DNA from: Limnomonas spitsbergensis
Taxonomy: Eukaryota; Chlorophyta; Chlorophyceae; Chlamydomonadales
Direction: 5' to 3'
DNA length: 64,000 nt
NCBI GenBank assembly: GCA_037349105.1
Contig: JAYJMM010000032.1
Span: 1,082,501 to 1,146,500 of the forward strand
In this document: one piece after another, positions 10,597-21,272 of the stretch
Layout: every line of letters begins with the position of its first letter
Numbering within the stretch: the stretch's first letter is position 1
The notes under the pieces: model-generated
Told to the model about the DNA's origin: nothing
Seen by the model: only the letters and a program-made list of their open reading frames with translations
The model's database searches: none
Translations under genes and position numbers: made by a program

Positions 10597-13500
10597 CTGC
10601 ATTGGGGTCGGTGCACGTGGTTCGGAGTTCAGGGTTAATAGATTAGACAGGGTTGAAATTAGACAGGGACTAAACCCTAGACCCTAAACCCTACACCCTA
10701 ACATACTGTACGGTAGTGTCAGTCCAAATTCGTTTCATTCTGAGGTGCTTTTTTTTATTCGAAACCATTTGCTGCCTTATGCACGTTGTTTGTTTAATTG
10801 GTTCGTTTTCCTGATCGGAAGTTGGCATGTCATCTCATCAACGGTCCTTTGTTTGTTCCAGAGCCACTTGAATAGCTAGCATGCATCTTGCCTTCGCCCT
10901 AGCATCCGACTCGTCAAAATAAAGCTGCCTATTCATATTGAAAGCAATTTGACAGGAAGACAGCGTATGAACTGTGAAAGCTGCCTGTGCGGTGAATGGC
11001 TCCCAATCCCAACAAACCTTCATCGCGTCGCCCTCCCGTAGGACATCTTGGATGTTGTTGACCCGCACGTTGCCGATCTGGGTGAGGGGCAACAGCGCGA
11101 TGTTCCCGTTGCCCACGTCGACGAGGGCGCCGTACGGCCGGACGCTTTGCACGACGCCTTCAACGACGTGCCCGATCTAATATCAGGAAAGGGTTTAGGG
11201 CTTAGGGTCACGGGTTTAGGGTTACGGGTGTCCCCGGCCTGATTTCAGGAAAGGGTTTAGGGCTTAGGGTTACGGGTTTAGGGTAACGGGTGTCCCCGGC
11301 CTGATTTCAGGAAAGGGTTTAGGGCCCCCCCGGCCTGACATCAGGAAAGGGGCTCATGTTGGAGTACAGGGCTAAAGGCTTACGGGATTTCAAGGTTGAG
11401 GGTCCAGGATTGATGGCTAGTGTTGATAGCATTTCAGCTACAAACCACGCCTGCTGACGCTTTCAGCTACACGCTACGCCTGCTGGCGCTTTCAGCCAGA
11501 CGCTACGCCTACTGGCGCTTTCAGCTACACGCTAAGCCTGCTGGCGTTTTCAGCTACAAGCTAAAGCTGCTGGCGCTTTCAGCTACAAACTACACCCTGG
11601 CCCTTACGCAAAAGGCTGTGGGTGACTGCGTTAACTTTGTAACAACAACTCCCTCTTTTACCGTTTTGCCATTTTGGACATGGCCACATCTCACCTGGAA
11701 AGCCTCGAGGTCTCCATAGGCAGTCTCCTCCACCTGCTTGTGGCTGAACACCAACCGCTTCTTGAACTGCAGACACAACTTAGAAATTTCAATCACATAA
11801 CAGGGTGTGATCAAATGGCACAATCGACAGCCAATTCTAAAATTAACATCTTCATGGGCTTTTGCCCTCCCACGATCTGACGACCTGATCCAGTACTGAA
11901 CCCCTAACCCTAGGCAGGCCACCCCCACCCTTAACCCCTCCCCTAACCCACAACCCTATCAAGCTAAGATGCTGATCCCTGAACCATATACATATGACCC
12001 ATCCTAAACCCTGAGCCCTAACGTCAACCTGGGCTGATGGAAAAAACAGAACCCTGTCAATTTAAACCTGCATGTACCCCAAACCCTGAAGGCCTTGGTC
12101 AGCGCCATGTGTAGCTGATGGGTAGCTGAAGTTTAGCTGATGGGTAGCTGAAGTATAGCTGATGGGTAGCTGAAGAATAGCTGATCCCTTAAGTCCTTGC
12201 CCCTTAAGTATAACCCTGCCAAGTTGAACCCTGCATGTACCATAATCCCTGAACCCTTAAGTCATTGACCCTTAAGTACGACCCTGACCAGTTGAACCCT
12301 GCATGTACTTCAAACCCTGAACCCTTATGTCCTCGACCCTTAAGTATAACCCTGACCAGTTGAGCCCTGCATGGACCCTAAACCCTGGACCCTTAGGTCC
12401 TTGACCCTTAAGTATAACCCTGGCCATTTGAGCCCTGCATGGACCCTAAACCCTGAAACCTCCAATTATAACCCTCACAATATAAAATCTGCCTTGTCAC
12501 TGACGAACACAGCTCAACCATGTGCTCTCATCCCAGGTCAGCCCCCCCTACCCCCCTTCAGCAGCTGGGGCCGTGTCCCCCCCCACCCACCCCACCCCTC
12601 CCCCCTCTCCTCCTCCCCCCTCTCCTCTTCCCCCCTCTCCTCCTCCCCCCTCTCCTCCTCCCCCCTCTCCTCCTCCCCCCTCTCCTCCCCCCCCCGTCCT
12701 CCTCCCCCCTCTCCTCCTCCCCCCTCTCCTCCTCCCCCCTCTTCCCCCCCCCCCCCCCCTCTCCTCCTCCCCCCTCTCCTCATCCCCCCTCTTTCTCCCC
12801 CCCCTCCCCCCTCTCCTCCTTCCCCCTCTCCTCCTCCCCCCTCTCCTCCTCCCCCCTCCCCCCCCCCCCCCCCCCCGTCCTCCTCCCCCCTCTCCTCCTC
12901 CCCCCTCTCCTCCTCCCCCCTCTTTCTCCCCCCCCCCCCCTCCCCCCTCTCCTCCTCCCCCCTCCCCCCCCACATCCCCCCCCCCCCTCTTTCTCCACCC
13001 CCCACCCCCCCTCCTCCTTCCCCCTCTCCTCATCCCCCCTCTTTCTCCACTCACCCCCCCCCCCCCCAGCAGCCGGGGCCACGTTCCTTACCTCGTCTAC
13101 CACCATGCCCTTAACAGCCACCTGCACTATGGTTTAAATCCTTAACTCTTAACCCCGAGCCGTGCTCTCATCTCTGGCCTGCAGTCCCCCCACCGCAGCA
13201 AAGGGAGGCGCTTCTTACCTCCCCCACCTCCCCATCCCTCCTCCCTCATCCACCCCCCCCTCCCCCCAACAGCACCATGACCTCCTCCCTCCTCCCTCCT
13301 CCCTCCTCCCTCCTCCCTCCTCCCTCCTCCCTCCTCCCTCCTCCCTCCTCCCTCCTCCCTCCTCCCTCCTCCCTCCTCCCTCCTCCCTCCTCCCTCCTCC
13401 CTCCTCCCTCCTCCCTCCTCCCTCCTCCCTCCTCCCTCCTCCCTCCTCCCTCCTCCCTCCTCCCTCCTCCCTCCTCCCTCCTCCCTCCTCCCTCCTCCCT

Positions 13501-16500
13501 CCTCCCTCCTCCCTCCTCCCTCCTCCCTCCTCCCTCCTCCCTCCTCCCTCCTCCCTCCTCCCTCCTCCCCTCCCTCCTCCCTCCTCCCTCCTCCCTCCTC
13601 CCTCCTCCCTCCTCCCTCCTCCCTCCTCCCTCCTCCCTCCTCCCTCCTCCCTCCTCCCTCCTCCCTCCTCCCTCCTCCCTCCTCCCTCCTCCCTCCTCCC
13701 TCCTCCCTCCTCCCTCCTCCCTCCTCCCTCCTCCCTCCTCCCTCCTCCCTCCTCCCTCCTCCCTCCTCCCTCCTCCCTCCTCCCTCCTCCCTCCTCCCTC
13801 CTCCCTCCTCCCTCCTCCCTCCTCCCTCCTCCCTCCTCCCTCCTCCCTCCTCCCTCCTCCCTCCTCCCTCCTCCCTCCTCCCTCCTCCCTCCTCCCTCCT
13901 CCCTCCTCCCTCCTCCCTCCTCCCTCCTCCCTCCTCCCTCCTCCCTCCTCCCTCCTCCCTCCTCCCTCCTCCCTCCTCCCTCCTCCCTCCTCCCTCCTCC
14001 CTCCTCCCTCCTCCCTCCTCCCTCCTCCCTCCTCCCTCCTCCCTCCTCCCTCCTCCCTCCTCCCTCCTCCCTCCTCCCTCCTCCCTCCTCCCTCCTCCCT
14101 CCTCCCTCCTCCCTCCTCCCTCCTCCCTCCTCCCTCCTCCCTCCTCCCTCCTCCCTCCTCCCTCCTCCCTCCTCCCTCCTCCCTCCTCCCTCCTCCCTCC
14201 TCCCTCCTCCCTCCTCCCTCCTCCCTCCTCCCTCCTCCCTCCTCCCTCCTCCCTCCTCCCTCCTCCTCCTCCCTCCTCCCTCCTCCCTCCTCCCTCCTCC
14301 CTCCTCCCTCCTCCCTCCTCCCTCCTCCCTCCTCCCTCCTCCCTCCTCCCTCCTCCCTCCTCCCTCCTCCCTCCTCCCTCCTCCCTCCTCCCTCCTCCCT
14401 CCTCCCTCCTCCCTCCTCCCTCCTCCCTCCTCCCTCCTCCCTCCTCCCTCCTCCCTCCTCCCTCCTCCCTCCTCCCTCCTCCCTCCTCCCTCCTCCCTCC
14501 TCCCTCCTCCCTCCTCCCTCCTCCCTCCTCCCTCCTCCCTCCTCCCTCCTCCCTCCTCCCTCCTCCCCTCCCTCCTCCCTCCTCCCTCCTCCCTCCTCCC
14601 TCCTCCCTCCTCCCTCCTCCCTCCTCCCTCCTCCCTCCTCCCTCCTCCCTCCTCCCTCCTCCCTCCTCCCTCCTCCCTCCTCCCTCCTCCCTCCTCCCTC
14701 CTCCCTCCTCCCTCCTCCCTCCTCCCTCCTCCCTCCTCCCTCCTCCCTCCTCCCTCCTCCCTCCTCCCTCCTCCCTCCTCCCTCCTCCCTCCTCCCTCCT
14801 CCCTCCTCCCTCCTCCCTCCTCCCTCCTCCCTCCTCCCTCCTCCCTCCTCCCTCCTCCCTCCTCCCTCCTCCCTCCTCCCTCCTCCCTCCTCCCTCCTCC
14901 CTCCTCCCTCCTCCCTCCTCCCTCCTCCCTCCTCCCTCCTCCCTCCTCCCTCCTCCCTCCTCCCTCCTCCCTCCTCCCTCCTCCCTCCTCCCTCCTCCCT
15001 CCTCCCTCCTCCCTCCTCCCTCCTCCCTCCTCCCTCCTCCCTCCTCCCTCCTCCCTCCTCCCTCCTCCCTCCTCCCTCCTCCCTCCTCCCTCCTCCCTCC
15101 TCCCTCCTCCCTCCTCCCTCCTCCCTCCTCCCTCCTCCCTCCTCCCTCCTCCCTCCTCCCTCCTCCCTCCTCCCTCCTCCCTCCTCCCTCCTCCCTCCTC
15201 CCTCCTCCCTCCTCCCTCCTCCCTCCTCCCTCCTCCCTCCTCCCTCCTCCCTCCTCCCTCCTCCCTCCTCCCTCCTCCCTCCTCCCTCCTCCCTCCTCCC
15301 TCCTCCCTCCTCCCTCCTCCCTCCTCCCTCCTCCCTCCTCCCTCCTCCCTCCTCCCTCCTCCCTCCTCCCTCCTCCCTCCTCCCTCCTCCCTCCTCCCTC
15401 CTCCCTCCTCCCTCCTCCCTCCTCCCTCCTCCCTCCTCCCTCCTCCCTCCTCCCTCCTCCCTCCTCCCTCCTCCCTCCTCCCTCCTCCCTCCTCCCTCCT
15501 CCCTCCTCCCTCCTCCCTCCTCCCTCCTCCCTCCTCCCTCCTCCCTCCTCCCTCCTCCCTCCTCCCTCCTCCCTCCTCCCTCCTCCCTCCTCCCTCCTCC
15601 CTCCTCCCTCCTCCCTCCTCCCTCCTCCCTCCTCCCTCCTCCCTCCTCCCTCCTCCCTCCTCCCTCCTCCCTCCTCCCTCCTCCCTCCTCCCTCCTCCCT
15701 CCTCCCTCCTCCCTCCTCCCTCCTCCCTCCTCCCTCCTCCCTCCTCCCTCCTCCCTCCTCCCTCCTCCCTCCTCCCTCCTCCCTCCTCCCTCCTCCCTCC
15801 TCCCTCCTCCCTCCTCCCTCCTCCCTCCTCCCTCCTCCCTCCTCCCTCCTCCCTCCTCCCTCCTCCCTCCTCCCTCCTCCCTCCTCCCTCCTCCCTCCTC
15901 CCTCCTCCCTCCTCCCTCCTCCCTCCTCCCTCCTCCCTCCTCCCTCCTCCCTCCTCCCTCCTCCCTCCTCCCTCCTCCCTCCTCCCTCCTCCCTCCTCCC
16001 TCCTCCCTCCTCCCTCCTCCCTCCTCCCTCCTCCCTCCTCCCTCCTCCCTCCTCCCTCCTCCCTCCTCCCTCCTCCCTCCTCCCTCCTCCCTCCTCCCTC
16101 CTCCCTCCTCCCTCCTCCCTCCTCCCTCCTCCCTCCTCCCTCCTCCCTCCTCCCTCCTCCCTCCTCCCTCCTCCCTCCTCCCTCCTCCCTCCTCCCTCCT
16201 CCCTCCTCCCTCCTCCCTCCTCCCTCCTCCCTCCTCCCTCCTCCCTCCTCCCTCCTCCCTCCTCCCTCCTCCCTCCTCCCTCCTCCCTCCTCCCTCCTCC
16301 CTCCTCCCGGTGCTACATTCCACGCCTTCCCTCCCTCCTCCCTCCTCCCTCCTCCCAGTAACCGGGACTACCTTCCTCCCCTCCTCCCCCAGCAGCCAGG
16401 AACGCGTTCCTCCCCTCCCCTCACCAGCCGGGGTCACATTCCTCCCGTCTTCCCCTCCCTCCTCCCCCAGCAGCCAGGAACACGTTCCTCCCCTCCCTCC

Positions 16501-19500
16501 CCCTGCCCCTCCCTCTTCCCATCCCCATCTCCCTCCCCTCACCAGCCGGGGTCACATTCCTTCCCTCCCCCTCCCTCCCCCCCCCCTCAGCAGCCGGGAC
16601 CGCGCTCCTCCCCCTCCCCCTTTTTCACCCCCCTCCCCCTCCCCCTCTGTAGCCGGGGCCACATTCCTTACCTCGTCCACCTTCATGACCTTTACAGGCA
16701 GCTCCGTGTCGACCAGGCGCTCCAGGGCGTCTAATTGGATATCCTGCGCATGCCATAGACACGTGATGGGGGTGATTGGGATCAAGTTTACTCAGATCTG
16801 TCAAATAATAGCGTTTTGTACTGCCAGTAGCCTGCTTTAGGGTTAAGGATTAAGGGTTTTGGGGTACAGGGTTTTGGGGTACAGGGTTTAGGATTTTGCG
16901 TGTAGTCAGCTGGTTAAATGGTTTGTGTTGCTGCTCGGCTTTCTGGGACTGTCGTAATTTTGTAATGCGTTGCAGCGCTTTTGATCAGACAAACCGAAGA
17001 AAATGAAGAAAAGAAAACCAAGCGACTTGAAGGGTCAATGAATCATGAATGTCAAATCGAAAATATTGTATTCCACGCGGACTGTAATGGGTACCGAAAT
17101 TCAAAAAATGACGAAGAGTACCAAAACGGTATTTATGAAGCGAATATATAATATAATGCAGCAACTCTAACATTGAATGCAGCAAATAGAGAATCCAGCA
17201 GCTGCCTTACCCCATAGTCCCATCGGGCACCAGGCATTCACATATCCTAGCTGCCAGAGGGCCCCAAACCCTTACCCCCTGAATCCCGCACCCCTCATCC
17301 CCCAAATTACTGGCAGCCCCCCCGCCCCCGGCATATCAGGCACTCAAATATCCCAGTTGCTCTCTGGCCAGAGGGCACCTAACCCTAAACCCTGCACCCG
17401 GTAACCCCTGCACCCCGTAACCCTAAAACCATCAGCCCCCCCCCCCTCTCTTGGGCATATCAGGCACACGCACATATCCCAGTTGCTCTCTGGCCAGAGG
17501 GCACCAGACCCTAAACCCTGCACCTTTAACCCCTGCACCCGGTAACCCTAAAACCATCAGCCCCCCCCCCTCTCTTGGGCATATCAGGCACACGCACATA
17601 TCCCAGTTGCTCTCTGGCCAGAGGGCACCAGACCCTAAACCCTGCACCCTTAACCCCTGCACCCTGTAACCCTAAAACCATCAGCCCCCCCCTCGCTAGG
17701 GCATATCAGGCACACGCACAAATCCCAGCTGGTCCAGGCGAATGAAGCCTTGGAGTGCCTCGTAGCGGACCGCCAGGCCGCCCTGACCGGCGCTCACGAC
17801 CGTGACCTGCACAGTCGCGTCCTCCACCTGCAGCTGGCTCATTCTCTGCTGCCAGCCGTTGAAGCTGGCCTGATGTGCAGCCTCTCTGACCTGGAAATGG
17901 GTTTGGGGTTTATTTAGGGCTCAGGGTTTAGGTCCTAGGTCAGGGTTAATGGTCCAAGTCCCAAGTCATGGTTTGGGATTCAGGTCCTAGTTGACACTTT
18001 AGGGTTTTTGGTTCAGGCACTAGTTCAGGGTTGCACCAATTGTCAACGCCAGGGTTCAGTCAGAAATCAAGAGGTTTGGTGGCGAACTTGCCCTTGGGGG
18101 CAGCATTGAAAGAAATCAAGTTTTCATAGCTGAGAGAAAGCAAATTAAATCTACGTTACGGGTTTATGATTTAGGGTTTATGGGTAAGGGTTGAGGGTTT
18201 GGGTAAGTCTGCATATGAACCGACTATGCAGCAATAATATCAGTGGTCGTTGGGCATGCCACCATATGATAGCAGTACAGTAGAGTGGGTATGCCTCTAT
18301 ATGCGTGAAGTCGTTGGAGTGTGGGGAGGGTGAGTGAGGCCATGGAAGTGTGGAGATACTACAGCAAGTCATTGAAGTATGGGGATCGTAGGCGAAGTCA
18401 TAAGAGTGAGATATCGATCATTAAGGAGGTGCATGGGCTGCATGTATGGATTTCTCAATTCCATGTCGAACATAATGTACGCCTCATATTGAATCTTGCC
18501 TTGCGATCTGCCTCAGACCTTGCCTTGCGATCTCGCTTGCTGATGGGCGCGCCCATGGGCGTCGCTTGGCGCCCATACTGCAAGCATGACCAACGCCACA
18601 GGGAACTACACGTCAGCGCGCTTGGCGTCTGGCGCGTACTAGGCACCCGTGAACGAGTCCGCGCACTCGCGAGATAAATGTTTTTGCCCTCGACTGACTG
18701 GCCGCGCAGGGGCAACGTTTGAATCAATTTTAGCGCGCAGCCGGCCCATGCCCCCACAAACAATGAAAGAAAGCTACGCCCTAAAAGGGTGTGAGGGTTG
18801 TGGGAGGAAACAACGCAGCTTGGGGCAGCAGCCACATCCGCGCCGATACCATGATGCCAAGCACCTCTAAGCAGAATAAATTAGCAGCGCAGTCACCAAG
18901 ATTCTACACTATGACCTGCATGTAAGCGTGCATGGCATCTTGCTCCTGGTGTTTTAATCAAGCTGTCACGCTCTCGTTGCCTTTGTATGTATGGTGTCAC
19001 AATGATGGGGTTTCAATCAACCTAGCCCCCCCCACCCCACCCCCTCAAAGCCATTTCCCCCCCCCCCCTCCCCCCCCCCCGGTCAGTGCCATTCATCCCC
19101 CTTCCCCCCCCCCCCCCCCCCCCGTCAGAGCCATTCATCCTCACCCCTTTCATCTCCCCCAGCTTGGCAGTGAGCCTGTGACGCGGCAATGGGCGCAACT
19201 CCTTTGTTGACAACATTAAGTTTCCGTAATTCTTGTCTCTTCCCAACACAAGCGCCTGGATGGGGGGCATCCATCAATACATAAATATATGTCTATGTAT
19301 ATATTGAAATGCATGCACGGTCAGCGAATGTGAAAATTTACCCTATCTGCCTCTCGAGCTGCAGGTATGATTTCCCACAACATGTTCCCATATTCAGGGG
19401 GGGGGGGGGGGGATACAAACTTAGTCGTTCCTTCCTTACTTAATTGCGTTAGACAAGATGACAAGATATGGACTGGTTGTGGTTACAAAGTTGACGCAAC

Positions 19501-19871
19501 CACCCACAGCCTTTTGAAAAAGGGCCAGGCAGAGCGAACCGGGGAGAAACCAGAAAACAAGAAACGAGGCGGGCACCAGAGACCAAGCTAGACCACCAGC
19601 AACAGAAACAACAGTCGACTGGTCCTGACCTGAAATTATGGGGGGGGGGATACCAATGTAGTTTTTCCTTCCTCACATGATTGCGTTACACAAGATATGG
19701 CCAGGTCCTGACCTTGATCTTGTCGCCAATCTGAAAGAAGTCTTCGGGACGGTCGATCTGCTGGTCGCTCATCTCGCGGATCTTCAAAAACCCGTATTTC
19801 CCGCCGCTGAGGTGGATCAATGCGCCATTGCCATTGAGCTGCTGCACCACACCCTCGACAAGGTCTCCGAC
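10102..19871 (-). CDS. RPS1: Plastid 30S ribosomal protein S1 (bS1c) gene, copy 1, multi-exon, N-terminus not found
   Basis: Supported exons in coding order (minus strand) are 19713-19871, 17720-17890, 16672-16743, 11695-11766, 11018-11176 and 10102-10596. Each is bounded by AG/GT sites and each junction joins in phase 0. The product contains S1 (OB-fold) domains. The first begins VGDLVEGVVQQLNGNGALIH, the second VTVVSAGQGGLAVRYEALQG, and the third IGHVVEGVVQSVRPYGALVD and runs to VLREGDAMK. It then carries ALNTKKLEPKPGDML, which matches the conserved block after the last S1 domain of plastid S1. The protein would bind mRNA on the plastid small ribosomal subunit. The transit peptide and the link between the first two exons were not located. 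Introns are large and repeat-filled. The family assignment is firm; the full exon set is not. Confidence 0.85.
11018..11176 (-). CDS. RPS1: RPS1 copy 1, exon encoding the third S1 domain
   Basis: The acceptor TGATATTAG precedes ATC at 11176 and the donor is AAG/GTTTGT at 11018. The 53 codons read IGHVVEGVVQSVRPYGALVD, then a GNGNIALLPLTQIGNVRV strand region, then VLREGDAMK, a complete S1 core. Three degenerate copies of the acceptor region follow immediately in the intron (11180-11345). Confidence 0.9.
11180..11345. repeat. Tandem copies of the RPS1 acceptor region (about 58 bp)
   Basis: CCGGCCTGATTTCAGGAAAG and close variants occur three times after the true acceptor. Each is joined to AGGGTTTAGGG-type sequence. 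On the transcript strand each unit repeats a CCTGAAATCAG acceptor followed by a GGCC start like the exon's GGGC. Confidence 0.8.
11430..11590. repeat. About 30-bp minisatellite (CTGGCGCTTTCAGCTACACG)
   Basis: About six imperfect units. The A2 copy is at about 37874-38034. Confidence 0.85.
11695..11766 (-). CDS. RPS1: RPS1 copy 1, 24-codon exon between S1 domains
   Basis: Acceptor GTCTGCAG precedes TTC at 11766 and donor CAG/GTGAGA follows 11695. It encodes FKKRLVFSHKQVEETAYGDL EAFQ, corresponding to the RLVLSNR strand that closes the second S1 domain plus the linker. The phase is 0 on both sides, joining the KVDE end of exon 16672-16743 to IGHVVEG of exon 11018-11176. Confidence 0.85.
12100..12470. 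repeat. Degenerate tandem repeats (AGCTGATGGGT units, then about 65-bp CCTTAAGTATAACCCTG units)
   Basis: About four 22-bp units are followed by about five longer units containing TTAAGTATAACCCTGACCAG and CCCTGCATG. CCCTAAACCC motifs are embedded. All lies within an RPS1 intron; the A2 copy is at about 38544-38914. Confidence 0.8.
12540..13070. repeat. C-rich CCCCCTCTCCTCCTCC low-complexity tract
   Basis: Almost pure pyrimidine on the plus strand (G/A on the RPS1 transcript strand). Its many overlapping open frames (Pro/Ser-rich or Gly/Glu/Arg-rich) arise only because the tract lacks stop codons. Confidence 0.9.
13092..13121 (-). other. Candidate 10-codon micro-exon or decoy exon in the RPS1 intron
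   Basis: It is flanked by acceptor CATAGTGCAG and donor GAG/GTAAGGAACGTGGCC, and encodes VAVKGMVVDE in phase 0. It resembles the end of the real upstream exon (PVKVMKVDE, donor GAG/GTAAGGAATGTGGCC). It is therefore probably a duplicated exon edge carried with the repeat. Plastid S1 proteins have no obvious counterpart for an insertion here, so routine inclusion is doubtful. Confidence 0.45.
13284..16308. repeat. CCTCCCT heptamer satellite in the RPS1 intron, about 432 units
   Basis: A nearly perfect 7-bp tandem array of 3025 bp. Rare interruptions include CCTCCCCTCCC near 13569 and 14567 and CCTCCTCCTCC near 14270. It is a homopyrimidine strand; the RPS1 pre-mRNA would carry the AGGGAGG strand. 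The frames of about 1100-1190 residues read from it in several phases are repeat artefacts. Confidence 0.98.
16309..16671. repeat. Degenerate array of RPS1 donor-region copies (about 50-60 bp units)
   Basis: Seven to eight units of the form AGCCGGGGTCACATTCCTTCC or AGCAGCCAGGAACACGTTCC alternate with C-rich spacers. The final unit (AGCCGGGGCCACATTCCTTAC) is the intron start of exon 16672-16743. Confidence 0.8.
16672..16743 (-). CDS. RPS1: RPS1 copy 1, 24-codon exon ending the second S1 domain
   Basis: Acceptor ATGCGCAG precedes GAT at 16743 and donor GAG/GTAAGG follows 16672. It encodes DIQLDALERLVDTELPVKVM KVDE, matching the LVGxELPVKVLEVDE pattern of S1 domains. It joins in phase 0 to FKKRLVFS of the next exon. 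Confidence 0.85.
17228..17719. repeat. Tandem array (about 122 bp, 4 units) of the donor edge of RPS1 exon 17720-17890
   Basis: GGGCATATCAGGCACACGCA plus a CCCAGTTGC-type exon remnant recurs near 17454, 17577 and 17698, with more diverged copies near 17330 and 17230. On the transcript strand each unit carries CAACTGGGATATGTGCGTGT, a copy of the exon end and its GTGCGT donor. Confidence 0.85.
17720..17890 (-). CDS. RPS1: RPS1 copy 1, exon encoding the second S1 domain
   Basis: Acceptor ATTTCCAG precedes GTC at 17890 and the donor is TTT/GTGCGT at 17720. The 57 codons begin VREAAHQASFNGWQQRMSQL and continue QVEDATVQVTVVSAGQGGLA, then VRYEALQGFIRLDQLGF. This matches the WERCRQLQAEDV linker and GGLVCLVDGLRGF core of plastid S1. 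Confidence 0.85.
17891..19712. other. RPS1 intron region; a short missing exon probably lies here
   Basis: The S1 core in exon 19713-19871 stops at IGDKIK and lacks its last strand, which should be encoded before 17890. A minus-strand stretch at about 18055-18140 reads YENLISFNAAPKGKFATKPL and loosely fits, but its splice phase does not, so I do not call it. C-runs lie at 19026-19125 and a G-run at 19397-19413. The block near 19397-19470 (G-run, then GATACAAACTTAG) is partly repeated near 19640-19705. Confidence 0.4.
19713..19871 (-). CDS. RPS1: RPS1 copy 1, exon encoding the first visible S1 domain
   Basis: Acceptor TGATTTCAG precedes GTC at 19871 and donor AAG/GTCAGG follows 19713. The 53 codons start VGDLVEGVVQQLNGNGALIH and end DFFQIGDKIK, an S1 core with the same length and phase (0/0) as exon 11018-11176, which suggests exon-level domain duplication. 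Confidence 0.85.
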
Positions 19872-20394
19872 CTGAAATCAGGCACGGTGGACTAATCAAG
19901 AGATGAAAATAATCAACAGATCGACAAACAAGGGTTCGAGCCTTTATTTGCACCACACCCTCGACCGAGCTATGTCTAACGGTTCAGCATTCTAACAGGT
20001 TAATGTATTTAATCCGTCTAAGTGTCATAACTTAATATCCAACGGATTTGCCACATTTAGGTTCAAAGGATATCTCGCGGATATCTCGCGGATATCTCGC
20101 GGATTATCCGGCAAACCAACTAACCGCCTATCTTGTCCGATTCCGACTGTTTCTAGCCGATTCTCACCGATTCCGTCCAGCGACGCGTTAGCGTGGCACC
20201 CCTGCTATTTTTAATGTATGGTTCACACTCGAGGGTTTAGGCTTAAACTCTGATACACTCTGGCAGAGGTTTTGGGGTTCAGGTTTGTTATCTCCAAATG
20301 CTTTTAGGCGGAACATTGCGGAACAGTGCGGCATGAGTCGAGGCTGCGCCCATGCCGCAACTAAATCAAACAGTGAAGATTGCACAAAATGGAT

Positions 20395-20890
20395 GGCTCC
20401 CTTTTCAATTAAACCCTATCCCTAAACACCAATCCCTAAACCCTTGTACAAAATGGATGGCTTCCTCAATCCATAAACCCTAAGTCCTGAACTCTAATCC
20501 CTAAACCCTTGCATTCAATGGATGGCTTCCTTAATCCATGAACCCTTATCCCTAAACTCGAATCCCTTCACCCTAAAACCTTGAATACAATGGATGGCTC
20601 CCTTAATCCATGAACCCTTATCCCTAAACTCGAATCCCTTCACCCTAAAACCTTGAATACAATGGATGGCTCCCTTAATCCATGAACCCTTATCCCTAAA
20701 CTCGAATCCCTTCACCCTAAAACCTTGCATACAATGGATGGCTCCCTTAATCCATGAACCCATATCCCTAAACTCGAATCCCTTCACCCTAAACCCTTGA
20801 ATACAATGGATGGCTCCCTTAATCCATGAACTTTTATCCCTAAACTCGAATCCCTTCACCCTAAACCCTTGCATACAATGGATGGCTCAC
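20395..20890. repeat. About 60-bp tandem repeat with telomere-like CCCTAAA (about 8 units)
   Basis: Units contain AATGGATGGCTCCCTTAATC and TATCCCTAAACTCGAATCCC. The copy in A2 is at about 46040-46545. Confidence 0.95.
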
Positions 20891-21239
20891 TTAATCCTTG
20901 CAACGCTCTGAGTGTATTTTTAAGGCATGTCAATTGTTAGCTTTAACGAACATATACGGGCGCATTCCTTAGAAGTCCGTCACTCTTCCTCGCCCAACGC
21001 GCCCCTCCGGACCCTGAAACCCTCTAACCCGTTAGAATCTAACGCTGTCCTTTACGACACTCACCTGTATTATTAATCTACTTATGCACTGAATCTGAAA
21101 ACAGCGGAACAGAACCGGTACTTGACACAAACAATGCTAGGCTGGACTGCGTCAAACGTATGGGTTGCACTATACAATCTTGGGTTACATTCATCAAAAA
21201 TTCGACATTCCGTAACTCAACCTAAACCCTAACCTAAAC

Positions 21240-21272
21240 CTCTAAAACAAGTCCCTTCACCTTCACAGCAAC
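21240..21272 (-). other. Candidate 11-codon upstream micro-exon of RPS1
   Basis: Acceptor ATCACCACAG and a weak donor GAG/GTTTAG enclose GTT...GAG, encoding VAVKVKGLVLE in phase 0. It resembles the candidate at 13092-13121 and S1-domain closing strands. It lies upstream of the first visible S1 exon on the same strand, but no other coding exon was found nearby. Copy 2 is at 46894-46926. Confidence 0.3.

Noticed and set aside
13162..16840. Open frames of about 1100-1190 codons on both strands (Pro/Ser/Leu-rich or Gly/Glu/Arg-rich)
   Set aside because: They translate the CCTCCCT array and C-rich flanks, which contain no stop codons in most frames. The region is an RPS1 intron.
19925..19945. tRNA B-box-like GGGTTCGAGCC
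   Set aside because: No matching A box, acceptor stem or anticodon arm at the right distance.
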